Origin: Glutamicibacter sp. B1
Lineage (GTDB): Bacteria > Actinomycetota > Actinomycetes > Actinomycetales > Micrococcaceae
DNA length: 64,000 bases
NCBI RefSeq assembly: GCF_039602135.1
Contig: NZ_CP125942.1
Span: 1,302,001 to 1,366,000 of the forward strand
Reading direction: 5' to 3'
Of the stretch, positions 19,424 to 29,239 are shown one piece after another. The notes under the pieces are model-generated. The model was not told the origin of the DNA, did not search any database, and was given only the letters and a program-made list of their open reading frames with translations. Position 1 is the stretch's first letter; every line of letters begins with the position of its first letter. The translations under genes and the position numbers were made by a program.

Positions 19424-21190
19424 ATGACCGAGACACTTTTTGATTTTGGCGACAAACTTCCACTGGAAGACAAGCTCCCTGTAGCGTATCCAGAACGTGC
19501 GGCCTGGGGAACCGGGCCGAAACTTCGCGCCTGGCAGGCCGAAGCCTTGGCTCAATACTTTGAGACCGAGCCCAAGGACTTCATGGCCGTGGCTACCCCC
19601 GGCGCAGGTAAAACTACCTTCGCACTGCGCTTGGCCAAGGTGCTCATCGATTCGGGCAAAATCAATCGCATGATTGTTGTCGCGCCGACCGACCACCTGA
19701 AAAAGCAGTGGGCCGACGCGGCAGCCCGAGTTGGTATTGCACTGGACCCTAATTACAAGAATTCTGATGGGCGCCACGGCTCGCACTATTTGGGTGTTGT
19801 GGTGACCTATGCCCAGGTGGCCCTCAAGCCTGCAGTGCATCGTGCCAAGACCGAAAATGCTCGGACCTTGGTGATCATGGATGAGGTCCACCACGCAGGT
19901 GACGCCCTGTCCTGGGGCGACGGTATCCGCGAAGCGTTTGAGCCAGCAACACGACGTTTGGCCTTGACCGGTACCCCGTTCCGTTCCGACGCGGCCCCCA
20001 TTCCTTTTGTGCAGTACGTCGATGAGGGCGATGGAATTCGCCGTTCCAAGGCGGACTACACCTACGGTTACGGCAATGCGCTTGCTGACCACGTGGTTCG
20101 CCCGGTGCTCTTCATGGCTTACTCGGGCAACATGCGCTGGCGTACCGCTGCCGGCGAGGAAATGGAAGCGAACCTCGGCGAGGGATTCACCAAAGACGTC
20201 ACCGCTCATGCGTGGCGTACCGCCTTAGATCCGCACGGCGATTGGATACCTTCGGTGCTCCGTGCTGCGGACCGACGTCTTTCCGAGGTCCGTCGTACAG
20301 TGAAAGATGCCGGTGGCCTGATTATCGCCACCGATCACGAGGACGCCCGCGGTTACGCCACTCAGCTTGAAGCGATCTGTGGCGAAAAAGTCACGACCAT
20401 CCTCTCCGATGATCCCAAAGCCTCCGAGAAGATCGATGAATTCTCGGCCTCCGAAGCCCGGTGGATGGTCGCCGTGCGCATGGTGTCGGAGGGCGTTGAC
20501 GTGCCCCGATTGTGCGTCGGTGTGTATGCGACGAGCACTTCGACTCCGCTGTTCTTTGCCCAGGCGGTTGGACGCTTTGTGCGTAGCCGCAAGCGTGGGG
20601 AAGTAGCGAGCGTGTTCTTGCCTTCCGTGCCGATTCTGATGGCTTTAGCCAACGAGATGGAAGTCGAGCGCGACCACGCGCTGGATAAGGAAGGCTCCAA
20701 GGACGAGGACGGTCTGGACGATTCACTTCTTGAGGCTGCCAATAAGGAAGAGAAGGCTAGCGATGAGCTGGCGCGCAATAAGTTTGAAGCTCTGAATTCG
20801 CAGGCTTCCTTTGACCGTGTGCTCTTTGACGGTGGCGAATTTGGTACCGGTGCAGATATCGGTAGTGATGAAGAACTAGGATTCCTTGGCATTCCAGGCT
20901 TATTGGAGACCGACCAGGTTTCTGAACTGTTGCGCAAACAACAGAGCAAGCAGATTAACCGTGGTGGCACAAAACCCGAGCCGGTCTCTGATCACCGCCG
21001 AATGATGGAATTGCGTACCAAACTCTCCAAGAACGTTTCGGCGTGGGCTGCCCGTACGGGAACGCCCCATGGACAGATTCACAATAAGCTGCGCAGCATT
21101 TGTGGCGGACCGGCAGTGCCTCAGGCCACCGCCGATCAGCTACAGGCTCGTATCGACAAATTGCAGGACTGGTTCGTCGGTCGCAAATAA
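19424..21190 (+). CDS. DEAD/DEAH-box helicase, superfamily 2
   Basis: 588 residues. Walker A ATPGAGKTT is at 57-65, VVAPTDHLKKQW is motif Ia, VIMDEVHH (Walker B, 153-157) motif II, RLALTGTPFR motif III, and the C-terminal RecA domain ends with FFAQAVGRFVRSRKRGE (motif VI, arginine fingers). The shape resembles the type III restriction or RecG-like SF2 helicases. After residue 430 comes a charged acidic stretch (KEGSKDEDGLDDSLLEAANKEEK) and a C-terminal helical domain. The actual substrate, DNA or RNA, is unknown. Confidence 0.87.
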   Translation: MTETLFDFGDKLPLEDKLPVAYPERAAWGTGPKLRAWQAEALAQYFETEPKDFMAVATPGAGKTTFALRLAKVLIDSGKINRMIVVAPTDHLKKQWADAAARVGIALDPNYKNSDGRHGSHYLGVVVTYAQVALKPAVHRAKTENARTLVIMDEVHHAGDALSWGDGIREAFEPATRRLALTGTPFRSDAAPIPFVQYVDEGDGIRRSKADYTYGYGNALADHVVRPVLFMAYSGNMRWRTAAGEEMEANLGEGFTKDVTAHAWRTALDPHGDWIPSVLRAADRRLSEVRRTVKDAGGLIIATDHEDARGYATQLEAICGEKVTTILSDDPKASEKIDEFSASEARWMVAVRMVSEGVDVPRLCVGVYATSTSTPLFFAQAVGRFVRSRKRGEVASVFLPSVPILMALANEMEVERDHALDKEGSKDEDGLDDSLLEAANKEEKASDELARNKFEALNSQASFDRVLFDGGEFGTGADIGSDEELGFLGIPGLLETDQVSELLRKQQSKQINRGGTKPEPVSDHRRMMELRTKLSKNVSAWAARTGTPHGQIHNKLRSICGGPAVPQATADQLQARIDKLQDWFVGRK

Positions 21191-21224
21191 GCCTGCTGAC
21201 AGGTACTAGTGCCATAATTCTGCC

Positions 21225-22937
21225 ATGGCTAAAAATGAATTATCGGTAGCAGCCCGGGTCCATCGACGAGATCGCGCTCGGGCTGCTGCTTCGTATCTAG
21301 CCATCTTTTTGGGTTTGATCAGCCTGTTCGCCCCGGTGATCGCCCACTTAGCCGGAGCCGCGCCACTGTTGTTTTCCGGCCCGTTAGCGGCCTTCCCTCC
21401 CTTTCTTTATCAAATTTCGCGCATCTACATTATTTTTGGAAGCTTCAGCCTCTTTGTGATGGCGCGATACCTTCGCTCGGGCAACCGACTTGCGTGGGGA
21501 GTTTCGATAGCGTTGCTGGTGCTCATTGCGCTCTTCAATATTGGAAAGACCATTGATTGGCCGGTGGCGGTGCTCAGCCTCGCGGGGGCGGCGTGGTTGG
21601 CTGCAAAGCAAGCCGCGTTCCCGGTACGCCCCGGAAAGGTCCTCACTCGGCGCTCGCTGTTGGTCGGTGGCGCGGTGCTTCTCTTGGCGACCATCATTGC
21701 TGTCGGATTGTTGATCCATCTCGTTCGAGATAATGCAATGAGTCTAGGCGATGGAGTACGTACGCTCTTTAGTTCACTGGATGTGGAACTTCACGAACGC
21801 GGCGAGCACCCGCGACTAGAACTGCTGCTGGCCTTGGTGCTGAGCATTGTGGGTTTGGTGATGTGGCACCTGCATGTGGCCAATCACGCCAGAGAGATTG
21901 GTGCACAGGAACACCACGAAGCACGTGAACGGGCCCGCAGTGTGATCGATGCTTATGGCGGCGGTACCCTGGACTATTTTGCCTTGCGCGATGACAAAGA
22001 ATGGTTCTTCCTCAAAGACTCGGTGCTCGCCTACGCTATTCGTGGCTCGGTCTGCTTGGTGTCTCCGGATCCTATTGGCCCGGCCGAGCAACGCGAGGAA
22101 ATCTGGGCCGAGTTCATGCTCTGGGCAGAACACCATGGCTTGGCCGTGAGCGTACTGGCGGCGGGCGAAGAGTGGCTACCGATCTATGAGGACAGCGGTC
22201 TGCACACGGTGTATCTGGGAGACGAAGCCATTGTGGACTGCCAGAATTTTTCATTGGCAGGCAAGAAGTCAAAGTCTTTGAGACAAGGACACGCCAGAAT
22301 CGTACGTGCCGGATATTCGGTACAGCACGTTGACCCCTTGCAAATCTCCGATCAGCTCAAGCAACGACTGGAAGCGTTGAGCCTGCAGAGCCGCCAAGGT
22401 GAGGTTGAGCGTGGTTTTTCGATGACTCTTTCGCGCCTGTTCGATCCTGAGGACAAAGGGCTGATGCTCTCGATTGCCTTCGATGCTCAAGGGATTGCCC
22501 AAGCGTTTATCCAGTGGATGCCAGCCTCTGCAGCTAACGGCTGGTCGCTGGACGTGATGCGCCGGAGCACTGCTGAGGACATGCCAGGTGGGCTCATGGA
22601 TTTCATCATCATTGAGACCATCGGGAAACTGGCTACTGAAGGCAAACACGGACTGGGGTTGAACTTTGCGGTCTTGCGCGATGCCGTGGCAGAAGACAAA
22701 AATTCATCACGGTTCGAGAAGCTGGTGGCCCAACAAGCATCCAAACATGCTCAAGTCGCTTCACTATGGAAATTTAACTCAAAATACGACCCACAGTGGC
22801 AACCGCGCTATGCGGCAGTTGGAACCATGGACCTATGGTTAGCCCAAGGACTAAGCATGGCTCATGCCGAAGGCCTGGCCGAGTTCCCCTCCTTACCTTC
22901 CTTCGCCTCTGCGGCAACAGGAAGGAACAAAAAGTGA
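21225..22937 (+). CDS. DUF2156 membrane protein, MprF-like lipid aminoacylase domain without a flippase
   Basis: 570 residues: about six N-terminal helices (to about residue 225), then a cytoplasmic DUF2156/GNAT-like domain with LRQGHARIVRAGY, GEVERGFSMTLSRLFDPEDKGLM and GKHGLGLNFAVLRD. DUF2156 is the catalytic half of MprF and LysX, which move Lys or Ala from aminoacyl-tRNA onto phosphatidylglycerol and so lower the surface charge. No lysyl-tRNA synthetase domain is fused, and the membrane part is shorter than in MprF. CATAAT (21213-21218) lies six bases before the ATG, implying a leaderless start. The aminoacyl donor cannot be told from sequence. Confidence 0.8.
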   Translation: MAKNELSVAARVHRRDRARAAASYLAIFLGLISLFAPVIAHLAGAAPLLFSGPLAAFPPFLYQISRIYIIFGSFSLFVMARYLRSGNRLAWGVSIALLVLIALFNIGKTIDWPVAVLSLAGAAWLAAKQAAFPVRPGKVLTRRSLLVGGAVLLLATIIAVGLLIHLVRDNAMSLGDGVRTLFSSLDVELHERGEHPRLELLLALVLSIVGLVMWHLHVANHAREIGAQEHHEARERARSVIDAYGGGTLDYFALRDDKEWFFLKDSVLAYAIRGSVCLVSPDPIGPAEQREEIWAEFMLWAEHHGLAVSVLAAGEEWLPIYEDSGLHTVYLGDEAIVDCQNFSLAGKKSKSLRQGHARIVRAGYSVQHVDPLQISDQLKQRLEALSLQSRQGEVERGFSMTLSRLFDPEDKGLMLSIAFDAQGIAQAFIQWMPASAANGWSLDVMRRSTAEDMPGGLMDFIIIETIGKLATEGKHGLGLNFAVLRDAVAEDKNSSRFEKLVAQQASKHAQVASLWKFNSKYDPQWQPRYAAVGTMDLWLAQGLSMAHAEGLAEFPSLPSFASAATGRNKK

Positions 22938-22998
22938 TTTCCGCGGTCAACCTTTTGGTCCTTGGTGAACCGTGAAGTTCTGTGAAAGGTTAGGGCAG

Positions 22999-23637
22999 AT
23001 GACAAAGCGCGAAAAGTATTTTCGATACGCATTGGGTTCTGGTGCGTTGGCCTATTCTTCGGGCATGCTCAGTGAAGCGCTACTGGGCTGGAAACTAGAT
23101 CCACGTACGACACTATTATCTGAGTTAGCTGCCAGTGGTCATCCTGATCGAAGAGTATTCCGAGTGACAGACATCGTGGCAGGCACGTTATTCATTGGTG
23201 CCAGCGCCGTGCCACAGCACCGCCGTGCCACAACATTTCGAGTGTTATTGGCTCTGTTCGGAACTGCCACGATCGCCGATGCACTCAGCCCCCTGGACTA
23301 CCCGATTTCACAAGACGAGCAGAACCCGAAGGACCAGAAGCATCGCGGTGCCCCGAGCCTTCGCCATCGGGCGCACTATCTCACAACGACTCTCGCTGGC
23401 AGCGCCGCTGCGGGAATTTGTCTGCACGATTGGCAGCTACAACGCCGTCAGTCGGGCACGGTGCGAAAGTTTGCTGGTCCCGCAGTGGTTCTTGGAGAAA
23501 TCGCGGGAGTCGTGGCCTTGGCTTCCCCCAAGCTTCTACCTGGTATCGTGCAAAGGATGCAGACCCTCGGATTTACTGCCATTTGCCTGGACCTCGCTCG
23601 ACGTGGGCTGGCCACTTCACCATCGCCCAAAGTGTGA
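22999..23637 (+). CDS. DUF998 family membrane protein
   Basis: 212 residues from ATG 22999 (after GAAAGG), with about six hydrophobic stretches. The family signature is visible as LLSELAASGHPDRRVFRVTDIVAG, with LSPLDYPISQDEQ and HRAHYLTTTLAGSAAAG in loops. DUF998 proteins are of unknown function; some sit with drug- or stress-response genes. The frame opens 27 bases upstream at a GTG, but ATG has the better spacing. It is convergent with the reductase gene, with no terminator in the 48-base gap. Confidence 0.75.
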   Translation: MTKREKYFRYALGSGALAYSSGMLSEALLGWKLDPRTTLLSELAASGHPDRRVFRVTDIVAGTLFIGASAVPQHRRATTFRVLLALFGTATIADALSPLDYPISQDEQNPKDQKHRGAPSLRHRAHYLTTTLAGSAAAGICLHDWQLQRRQSGTVRKFAGPAVVLGEIAGVVALASPKLLPGIVQRMQTLGFTAICLDLARRGLATSPSPKV

Positions 23638-23685
23638 ACCCATCGTGACGGGGAGACTGGAGACTTGGGGATCCGCTGCGGTCGG

Positions 23686-24285
23686 TTACGCCTTGGTAGA
23701 AGCTTCGCTGACCCGGTCGTAGGTCAGCACCCGGATCCCTGAATCAAGTACGCTCTGTGCAACGGGTTGGAACCGATGAAACTCAAAGGGCCCGTCAAAA
23801 AGTGGGATGCCGGCGCCAATTACTGATGGATTTTGTTTCAGGATCAGTCGGTCGATTTCGGGGAGCAAACTGTGGGCTAGTTTCCCACCACCGACCAACC
23901 ACAAGTCTTTTCCTGGTTCATTTTTCAGTTGGCGCACTCGTTGGCGTGCACTGCCCGGAACGATTTCAACGTCAGGGTTGTGGCTCTTGAGCGTTGTTGA
24001 GAACACCAGGTGGCGAAGGTGCCGATAGGCATCGGTGGTCCCGGCAGCCAAACCAACTTCGTAGGATGCCCTGCCTTCAAGAACAGTGTCGAAGGTAGTG
24101 CCAGGATCGGAAATCCCTAGCGCTTTCCGCGCGGCCGTGGGCAAGGCTTCGGGGTAGTGTTCGATCATAAAACTGATCAGGTCTTGCGCTAAGGGGAAGA
24201 ATTCTGCGCCACTAGGATCACCACCATCGGGCCCGGCAATGTAGCCGTCCAAAGTTGTGGCCACGTAGTACACGAGCTTGCGCAT
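23686..24285 (-). CDS. RibD C-terminal/dihydrofolate-reductase-fold protein
   Basis: 199 residues from the ATG at 24283-24285, preceded by GGAAC. The start MRKLVYYVATTLDGYIAGPDGG is the conserved N-terminal strand and loop of the RibD_C family. EVGLAAGTTDAYRHLRHLVFSTTL and KNEPGKDLWLVGGGKLAHSLLPEIDRLIL carry the NADPH-binding glycine-rich segment. Members include a wide range of uncharacterised reductases. A longer in-frame extension upstream lacks a ribosome-binding site. The gene stands alone between DUF998 and pncA. Confidence 0.82.
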   Translation of the reverse strand: MRKLVYYVATTLDGYIAGPDGGDPSGAEFFPLAQDLISFMIEHYPEALPTAARKALGISDPGTTFDTVLEGRASYEVGLAAGTTDAYRHLRHLVFSTTLKSHNPDVEIVPGSARQRVRQLKNEPGKDLWLVGGGKLAHSLLPEIDRLILKQNPSVIGAGIPLFDGPFEFHRFQPVAQSVLDSGIRVLTYDRVSEASTKA

Positions 24286-24380
24286 GTCGGTCCGTTCCAG
24301 GAGGCAAAAGTGTGCCCCCAGCATGCCCACGGAGTGAGTCCACGGTCAAGTGCCCTAGAGGATCAGAGCTCGGTTCGCAC

Positions 24381-24974
24381 CTAGCCCAGAGTTAGAACCG
24401 TGACTCCGGCATCGCGTAATTCATCATGAACGGCGGGCAGGTTTTCGGGTGTGACAGCAGCTGTCAGTGGCGAGATGACTGTGGCGCTGAAACCCTCAGC
24501 CACAGCGTCCAAGGCCGTGGCGCGCACGCAGTGATCCGCTGCCAATCCGACAATATCCACGGTGGTGATGCCTGCTTCGCGCAACCACGGGGCCAACAAC
24601 GGGCCACTTTCATCGTCAATAGGGGCACCGTCGATGAGCTCGCGTGCTTCAAATCCTGAATAGGCGGCGGTGAAACGGCCCTTGGCAAAATGCGCGTCGA
24701 CCGGCGTATCTTTGAGCAGCGGGTGTAGCTCGGCTCCGGCGGTTCCAGCAATACAATGTGGTGGCCACGAATCAACGTAGTCTGGCGTTGATGAAAAGTG
24801 GGCTCCGGGCTCAATGTGCCAGTCTTGCGTGGTGATCACGGCCGAATAACTCTGGCGGCGTTCGGCAATATCGCTGGCGATCGCTGCAGCAACGGCATTT
24901 CCGCCCGCTACGGCCAGGGCACCGCCCTCGCAAAAGTCAGGTTGCAGATCAATGATCAGCAGGGCTCGAGTCAT
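24381..24974 (-). CDS. pncA: Nicotinamidase
   Basis: 197 residues; deaminates nicotinamide to nicotinic acid for NAD salvage, and its neighbour pncB uses the product. The catalytic triad is visible: Asp9 in LLIIDLQPDF, Lys in HFAKGRF and Cys in LAADHCVRATALDA. Metal ligands lie in TTQDWHIEPGAHFS. ATG 24974 follows AAGGAGC with a 5-base spacing; the 11-residue upstream extension has none. The gene is downstream of pncB on the same strand with a 77-base gap that holds a hairpin. Confidence 0.93.
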   Translation of the reverse strand: MTRALLIIDLQPDFCEGGALAVAGGNAVAAAIASDIAERRQSYSAVITTQDWHIEPGAHFSSTPDYVDSWPPHCIAGTAGAELHPLLKDTPVDAHFAKGRFTAAYSGFEARELIDGAPIDDESGPLLAPWLREAGITTVDIVGLAADHCVRATALDAVAEGFSATVISPLTAAVTPENLPAVHDELRDAGVTVLTLG

Positions 24975-24989
24975 GGCTTGCTCCTTGAT

Positions 24990-25030
24990 GCGGGCCGTTG
25001 AATTCACCTTGTGAATAGGCTACGGCCCGC
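24990..25030 (-). promoter_or_regulatory. Nested hairpin in the pncB-pncA gap
   Basis: GCGGGCCGT (24990-24998) pairs perfectly with ACGGCCCGC (25022-25030). Inside the loop sits a second palindrome, TTCAC-CTT-GTGAA (25003-25015). In the mRNA the outer stem ends five bases before the AAGGAGC ribosome-binding site of pncA. It could act on RNA, limiting pncA expression relative to pncB, or the inner palindrome could be a protein site. There is no T-run. Confidence 0.6.
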
Positions 25031-25051
25031 AACTGAGATTTTCGTGTGTTT

Positions 25052-26350
25052 TCAGTTCTGAATCATGATCGTTGGAATGACCGGTTCGCCACGCTGCAAC
25101 TTGCGAGCAACGCCAGGCAGTTCTTGGATCGATGCGCGATGACGTTCGGTGGCTTTCTGTACCCCGGAAGCACCGGTGTAGGACTGATCAATTTCGCCAT
25201 TGACCACCAGCGGCACCACGAGTTCGCGTTCTGGTCCACCGGTGGTGTGCTCGGTGGTGGAGACAACTTCCGCCACAGCGCGGTCACGGTCATTGAGCTG
25301 ACGTACCGCGTGCTTGCGACCGCCAATACTAGCCTTATTTGCGGCGGCTTTGGCCACGGGGATCCACTCGCCGGCATCATCTTGACGCGCAACAAGCTTG
25401 TAAACCATTGAAGCGGTGGGGTGCCCGGAACCGGTGACCAGGGCGGTGCCTACGCCGTAGGAATCAACCGGGGCGCTGGCCAAGGCAGCGATAGCGTATT
25501 CGTCCAAGTCCGAGGTGACGGTGATCTTCGTGTTCCAGTTGCCTAGATCATCAAGTAACTGGCGGACCCAACCGGCCTGTTGCACCAGATCACCAGAATC
25601 GAGGCGAACCCCGCCGAGTTCAGGACCGGCGACCTCAACGGCGGTGCGAACACCTTGTTCGACATCGTAGGTATCCACCAACAAGATCGTGTCCTTACCC
25701 AGCGAAGCTACCTGCGCTTCAAAGGCGGCGCGCTCCGAATCGTGCAGCAGGGTGAAGGAGTGGGCAGAGGTTCCCACGGTCTTTAGCCCGTAACGAGCAC
25801 CTGCCTCCAAATTTGAGGTCGAAGCGAAACCGGCAATCATCGCTGCGCGGGCTGCGGCAACGGCCGATTCTTCGTGGGTGCGTCGCGATCCCATTTCGAT
25901 GCAGGGGCGGTCACCGGCCGAGGCGATCATGCGCGAGGCGGCCGAGGTGATGGCCGAGTCGTGATTCATGACCGAAAGCAGGTAGGTTTCTACCACGCAG
26001 GCTTCGGCGAAGGTGGATTCGACGGTTAGCAGGGGAGAGTTAGGGAAATACAGCTCGCCCTCGGCGTAACCGGAGATGTTCCCGCTGAATCGGTAGTTTT
26101 CCAAGTACTTGATGGTCTGTGCGTTGACGACCTTGTTGTCTTTGAGGAAGCGCAGCTGCTCGTCGTCAAAGTGAAAATCAGCCAATCCTTCAAGCAAGCG
26201 TCCGGTGCCGCCAACAACTCCATAGCGACGTCCCTCAGGCAAGCGCCGTGCGAACGCTTCAAACACGGAAGGGCGGTGGGCCGCACCGGACTCGAGTGCC
26301 GCCTGAAGCATGGTCAACTCGTAGTGGTCGGTGAAGAGGCTGGTGCGCAT
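25052..26350 (-). CDS. pncB: Nicotinate phosphoribosyltransferase
   Basis: 432 residues; converts nicotinic acid and PRPP to nicotinate mononucleotide. Recognisable are the start LFTDHYELTMLQAAL, IEMGSRRTHEESAVAAARAAMIAGFASTSN, GTSAHSFTLL with the active-site His, and VTSDLDEYAIAAL with GVGTALVTGSGHPT for phosphate binding. ATG at 26348-26350 follows AGGAGCG. It forms an NAD salvage pair with pncA. The 144-base gap up to clpS serves divergent promoters. Confidence 0.93.
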   Translation of the reverse strand: MRTSLFTDHYELTMLQAALESGAAHRPSVFEAFARRLPEGRRYGVVGGTGRLLEGLADFHFDDEQLRFLKDNKVVNAQTIKYLENYRFSGNISGYAEGELYFPNSPLLTVESTFAEACVVETYLLSVMNHDSAITSAASRMIASAGDRPCIEMGSRRTHEESAVAAARAAMIAGFASTSNLEAGARYGLKTVGTSAHSFTLLHDSERAAFEAQVASLGKDTILLVDTYDVEQGVRTAVEVAGPELGGVRLDSGDLVQQAGWVRQLLDDLGNWNTKITVTSDLDEYAIAALASAPVDSYGVGTALVTGSGHPTASMVYKLVARQDDAGEWIPVAKAAANKASIGGRKHAVRQLNDRDRAVAEVVSTTEHTTGGPERELVVPLVVNGEIDQSYTGASGVQKATERHRASIQELPGVARKLQRGEPVIPTIMIQN

Positions 26351-26494
26351 GGGACGCTCCTGAAGATCGAAAAAGTATCAGCGGTGGTGCTGCCTGTACT
26401 AGCAGACCGGTTTTTACTGTATAACGGCTCACGCTGAAGATGATATTTACCGTGTCCTGCGTGGCGTTCAGAATCGACGCGTAAAATAGAAATT

Positions 26495-26779
26495 ATGACC
26501 GCAATGCCCGATGTACTTCCCGAAATCGAAACCGCCGCCACGTATGAAAAGCCATGGCGCTTGATTGTGTGGAATGACCCGGTGAACTTGATGAGCTACG
26601 TGGCCTACGTGTTCCGTTCCTACTTTGGATTCACGGCTGAAAAGGCTGAACAGCTCATGCTGCAGGTGCACCATGACGGATTCTGCAATGTGCGCAGCGG
26701 TAGCCGTGAAGCCATCGAATCAGATGTCCAAGCGATGCACGGATTCGGGCTCAACGCGACCATGACCCAGGAGGCCTAA
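26495..26779 (+). CDS. clpS: ATP-dependent Clp protease adaptor ClpS
   Basis: 94 residues. ClpS binds N-degron proteins and delivers them to ClpC/ClpA. The core WRLIVWNDPVNLMSYVAYVFRSYFGFTAEKAEQLMLQVHHDG carries the conserved Asn-Asp-x-x-N/Met residues of the binding pocket and the VHHDG loop. TAAAAT at 26482-26487 lies exactly 7 bases before the ATG, so the transcript is probably leaderless. A DUF2017 gene follows two bases after the stop, as is standard in actinobacteria. Confidence 0.93.
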   Translation: MTAMPDVLPEIETAATYEKPWRLIVWNDPVNLMSYVAYVFRSYFGFTAEKAEQLMLQVHHDGFCNVRSGSREAIESDVQAMHGFGLNATMTQEA

Positions 26780-26781
26780 GG

Positions 26782-27360
26782 GTGGCCAAGGCCTTCAAAT
26801 ACGGTGCCCACGGAATTACTGGCACCCTGCATTCTGCTGAGCGTAAGTTACTGCGCGAACTCTTTGGTGACGTGATCACCATGCTGGAAGAGCGTGCACT
26901 TGTACACCAGCTTCCTGACGATATCGACCCCTTGTACGCACTAACTGGAATGCGACCTGAGTCGATGGATCTGCCGGCGGTCACTGATCCGGCACTGTCT
27001 AAACTTCTACCTGATGCCAGCGATGACCCTGTTGTAGCAGCAGAACACCGCCGACTGACCGAAGCCGACTTGATTGCACAGAAGACTGGCCGATTGCGCG
27101 AGGCCCAGTTCCTGATGGAAACCGACAAGATTGTGCTGGAAAAAGAGAATGCACAACGCTTTGCGCAGGCGCTGAATGATGTCCGGCTCGTTTTGGCCGA
27201 ACGCCTTGAAATTCGAGACGAACAGGATGCTGAACGCGTCTCTGAAGTCTTGGACGCGGCGGAGGTTGAAACCCCTGAAGAGTATCTAGCGTTGGTTTAT
27301 AACTTGGTCTCCTGGGTGCAGGATACGTTGATGAGCGCCCTGATGGATGCGGAGTATTAA
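26782..27360 (+). CDS. DUF2017 protein
   Basis: 192 residues from GTG 26782 after AGGAGG. DUF2017 is an actinobacterial family almost always found between clpS and murI; function unknown. The N-terminal HSAERKLLRELFGDVITMLEER is a helical segment and SDDPVVAAEHRRLTEADLIAQK a charged middle block. The clpS pairing suggests a role in the same protein turnover pathway, but this is inference. It has no membrane segment. Confidence 0.85.
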   Translation: MAKAFKYGAHGITGTLHSAERKLLRELFGDVITMLEERALVHQLPDDIDPLYALTGMRPESMDLPAVTDPALSKLLPDASDDPVVAAEHRRLTEADLIAQKTGRLREAQFLMETDKIVLEKENAQRFAQALNDVRLVLAERLEIRDEQDAERVSEVLDAAEVETPEEYLALVYNLVSWVQDTLMSALMDAEY

Positions 27361-27363
27361 TCG

Positions 27364-28287
27364 ATGAATTCCTATTTTGCTACCGAGCAAGTTTCTGTTC
27401 CTGATGCCGATACGCCGATCGGCATCTTTGACTCGGGCGTTGGTGGACTGACCGTAGCTCGCGCAGTGATTGATCAGCTCCCGGGCGAATCACTGATCTA
27501 TGTTGGTGATACGGCAAACTCGCCTTACGGACCCTTGCCGATTGCTCAGGTGCGTGCCAACGCATTGGGCGTCATGGATGAGCTGGTGGATGCAGGCGTG
27601 AAATTACTGGTGATCGCCTGCAACTCTGCGTCGGCCGCGGTCTTGCGTGATGCTCGAGAACGCTACACCGCTAGATACGGAATTCCGGTGGTGGAAGTCA
27701 TTCAGCCTGCAGTACGCCGTGCAGTGGCTGGCTCCAAGAACGGCAAGATCGGCATCATCGGTACGCAAGCTACGGTCGGTTCGCGGGCCTACGAGGATGC
27801 CTTCGCTGCTGCCCCTGATCTTCAAGTGACTTCCGTGGCCTGCCCGCGTTTTGTGGAGTTCGTGGAATCAGGAATTACTGCCGGCCCAGAACTTCTGCAG
27901 ATCGCGCAGGAATATTTGGCGCCACTTCAAGAAGCTGGCGTGGACACCCTGATTTTGGGGTGCACCCACTACCCATTGTTGACCGGTGTTATTTCTTATG
28001 TCATGGGTGATGGTGTCACCTTGGTTTCCAGTGCCGAAGAAACTGCCAAGGATGTTTTCCGTGCATTAACGCGTCATTCATTGGTGCGCGAAGATGGTGT
28101 CGCGGCGCGTCATGAGTTCCTTGCCACAGGCAACGCTGATAGTTTTGGTGTACTGGCTCGCCGTTTCCTCGGACCCGAGGTTTTGCAGGTGCGCCACGTG
28201 GACCATGTGGCCGCCCACTACCCGACCGGTGCGATTGCGCGGATTACTCCGCAAATGATTGCCGCGTCGAAAGCGAGAAACGAATGA
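27364..28287 (+). CDS. murI: Glutamate racemase
   Basis: 307 residues; supplies D-glutamate for peptidoglycan. [17 protein letters not shown] gives the N-terminal acid/base region, [14 protein letters not shown] the first catalytic Cys and [11 protein letters not shown] the second, with PYGP between. The N-terminus is about 18 residues longer than in enterobacteria. It follows DUF2017 by three bases and overlaps the MBL-fold gene by four bases (ATGA). Confidence 0.95.
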   Translation: MNSYFATEQVSVPDADTPIGIFDSGVGGLTVARAVIDQLPGESLIYVGDTANSPYGPLPIAQVRANALGVMDELVDAGVKLLVIACNSASAAVLRDARERYTARYGIPVVEVIQPAVRRAVAGSKNGKIGIIGTQATVGSRAYEDAFAAAPDLQVTSVACPRFVEFVESGITAGPELLQIAQEYLAPLQEAGVDTLILGCTHYPLLTGVISYVMGDGVTLVSSAEETAKDVFRALTRHSLVREDGVAARHEFLATGNADSFGVLARRFLGPEVLQVRHVDHVAAHYPTGAIARITPQMIAASKARNE

Positions 28288-29225
28288 AGCTGACCATCAT
28301 CGGATGCACCGGGTCGTTTCCTGGACCGGGATCTCCTGCGTCCTGTTACCTGGTGTCCGCCTTTGATGGCACGCGCGACTGGAAGATTCTCCTAGATTTA
28401 GGTTCCGGCGCGCTGGGCGTTCTGCAACGCTACACAGATCTTAAAGACATTGATGGGATCATGATTTCCCATCTACACCCGGATCACTGCATGGACCTTT
28501 GCGGTCTACATGTGGCGATTCGTTGGGATCCTAATGGCTGGGGTCGTGAACGCATGCTGGTGCACGGACCAGCAGCGACCGCCAACCGGATCGAAACTGC
28601 CTACTCCTTGCCCGATGGTGACACCATGGCCAAGGACTATGACTTCCAGGTGTGGACGCCGAATAAACCAGTAAAAATTGGGCCCTTCACCATCACGCCT
28701 TATCCGGTGCGTCACCCGATTGAGGAAGCCTACGCCTTGCGCGTGGAGGCCAGCGAACCGGGCCCGGATGGCGAAATGCTCACGAGTGTTTTGACGTACT
28801 CGGGGGACACCGACACCTGTGATGGCCTGGTCGAAGCAGCCAAAGGCGCGGATATGTTCCTCTGTGAGGCTGCCTTCGAAGAAGGCCGCGATGATCATAT
28901 CGACGGCGTTCACCTGACCGGTAAACGAGCTGGCGATATGGCTACTGCTGCCGGCGCTGAACGCATGCTACTCACACACATTCCGGTGTGGACCGATATC
29001 AATAAGGTTGTGGAAGAAGCTAAGGGAACTTACTCCGGCGGTATTGCTGTGGCAGTATCCGGCGTGACCTATGGCGTGTACTCGGGAAGCCTGAAAGAAG
29101 ATAAAGATCCTTCTCTCTTTAGAGGGGAGCGCGGTACCGATTATTTGAAGACGCGTACCGGCACCTTGCCCACCATTTCTTATGAAAAGACGCGTAAGTT
29201 CCCACTACTTAAACGTAAAAAATAA
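28284..29225 (+). CDS. MBL-fold metallohydrolase
   Basis: 313 residues of the beta-lactamase-like fold. [12 protein letters not shown] is the HxHxDH metal motif, VRHPIEEA holds a further ligand, and [10 protein letters not shown] and LLTHIPVW supply the remaining Asp and His. This gene order (murI, MBL, rph, rdgB) is conserved in actinobacteria, where such proteins resemble RNase Z or cyclic nucleotide phosphodiesterases. The length and C-terminal [12 protein letters not shown] tail are not those of a typical RNase Z, so substrate is left open. A terminator follows. Confidence 0.85.
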   Translation: MKLTIIGCTGSFPGPGSPASCYLVSAFDGTRDWKILLDLGSGALGVLQRYTDLKDIDGIMISHLHPDHCMDLCGLHVAIRWDPNGWGRERMLVHGPAATANRIETAYSLPDGDTMAKDYDFQVWTPNKPVKIGPFTITPYPVRHPIEEAYALRVEASEPGPDGEMLTSVLTYSGDTDTCDGLVEAAKGADMFLCEAAFEEGRDDHIDGVHLTGKRAGDMATAAGAERMLLTHIPVWTDINKVVEEAKGTYSGGIAVAVSGVTYGVYSGSLKEDKDPSLFRGERGTDYLKTRTGTLPTISYEKTRKFPLLKRKK

Positions 29226-29239
29226 ATATCTAACGAAAG

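Noticed and set aside
25003..25015. TTCACCTTGTGAA as a known NAD-regulator (NrtR/NiaR) site
   Set aside because: I could not match it to a consensus I am sure of, and it lies downstream of pncB rather than at its promoter, so it is listed only as a structure.
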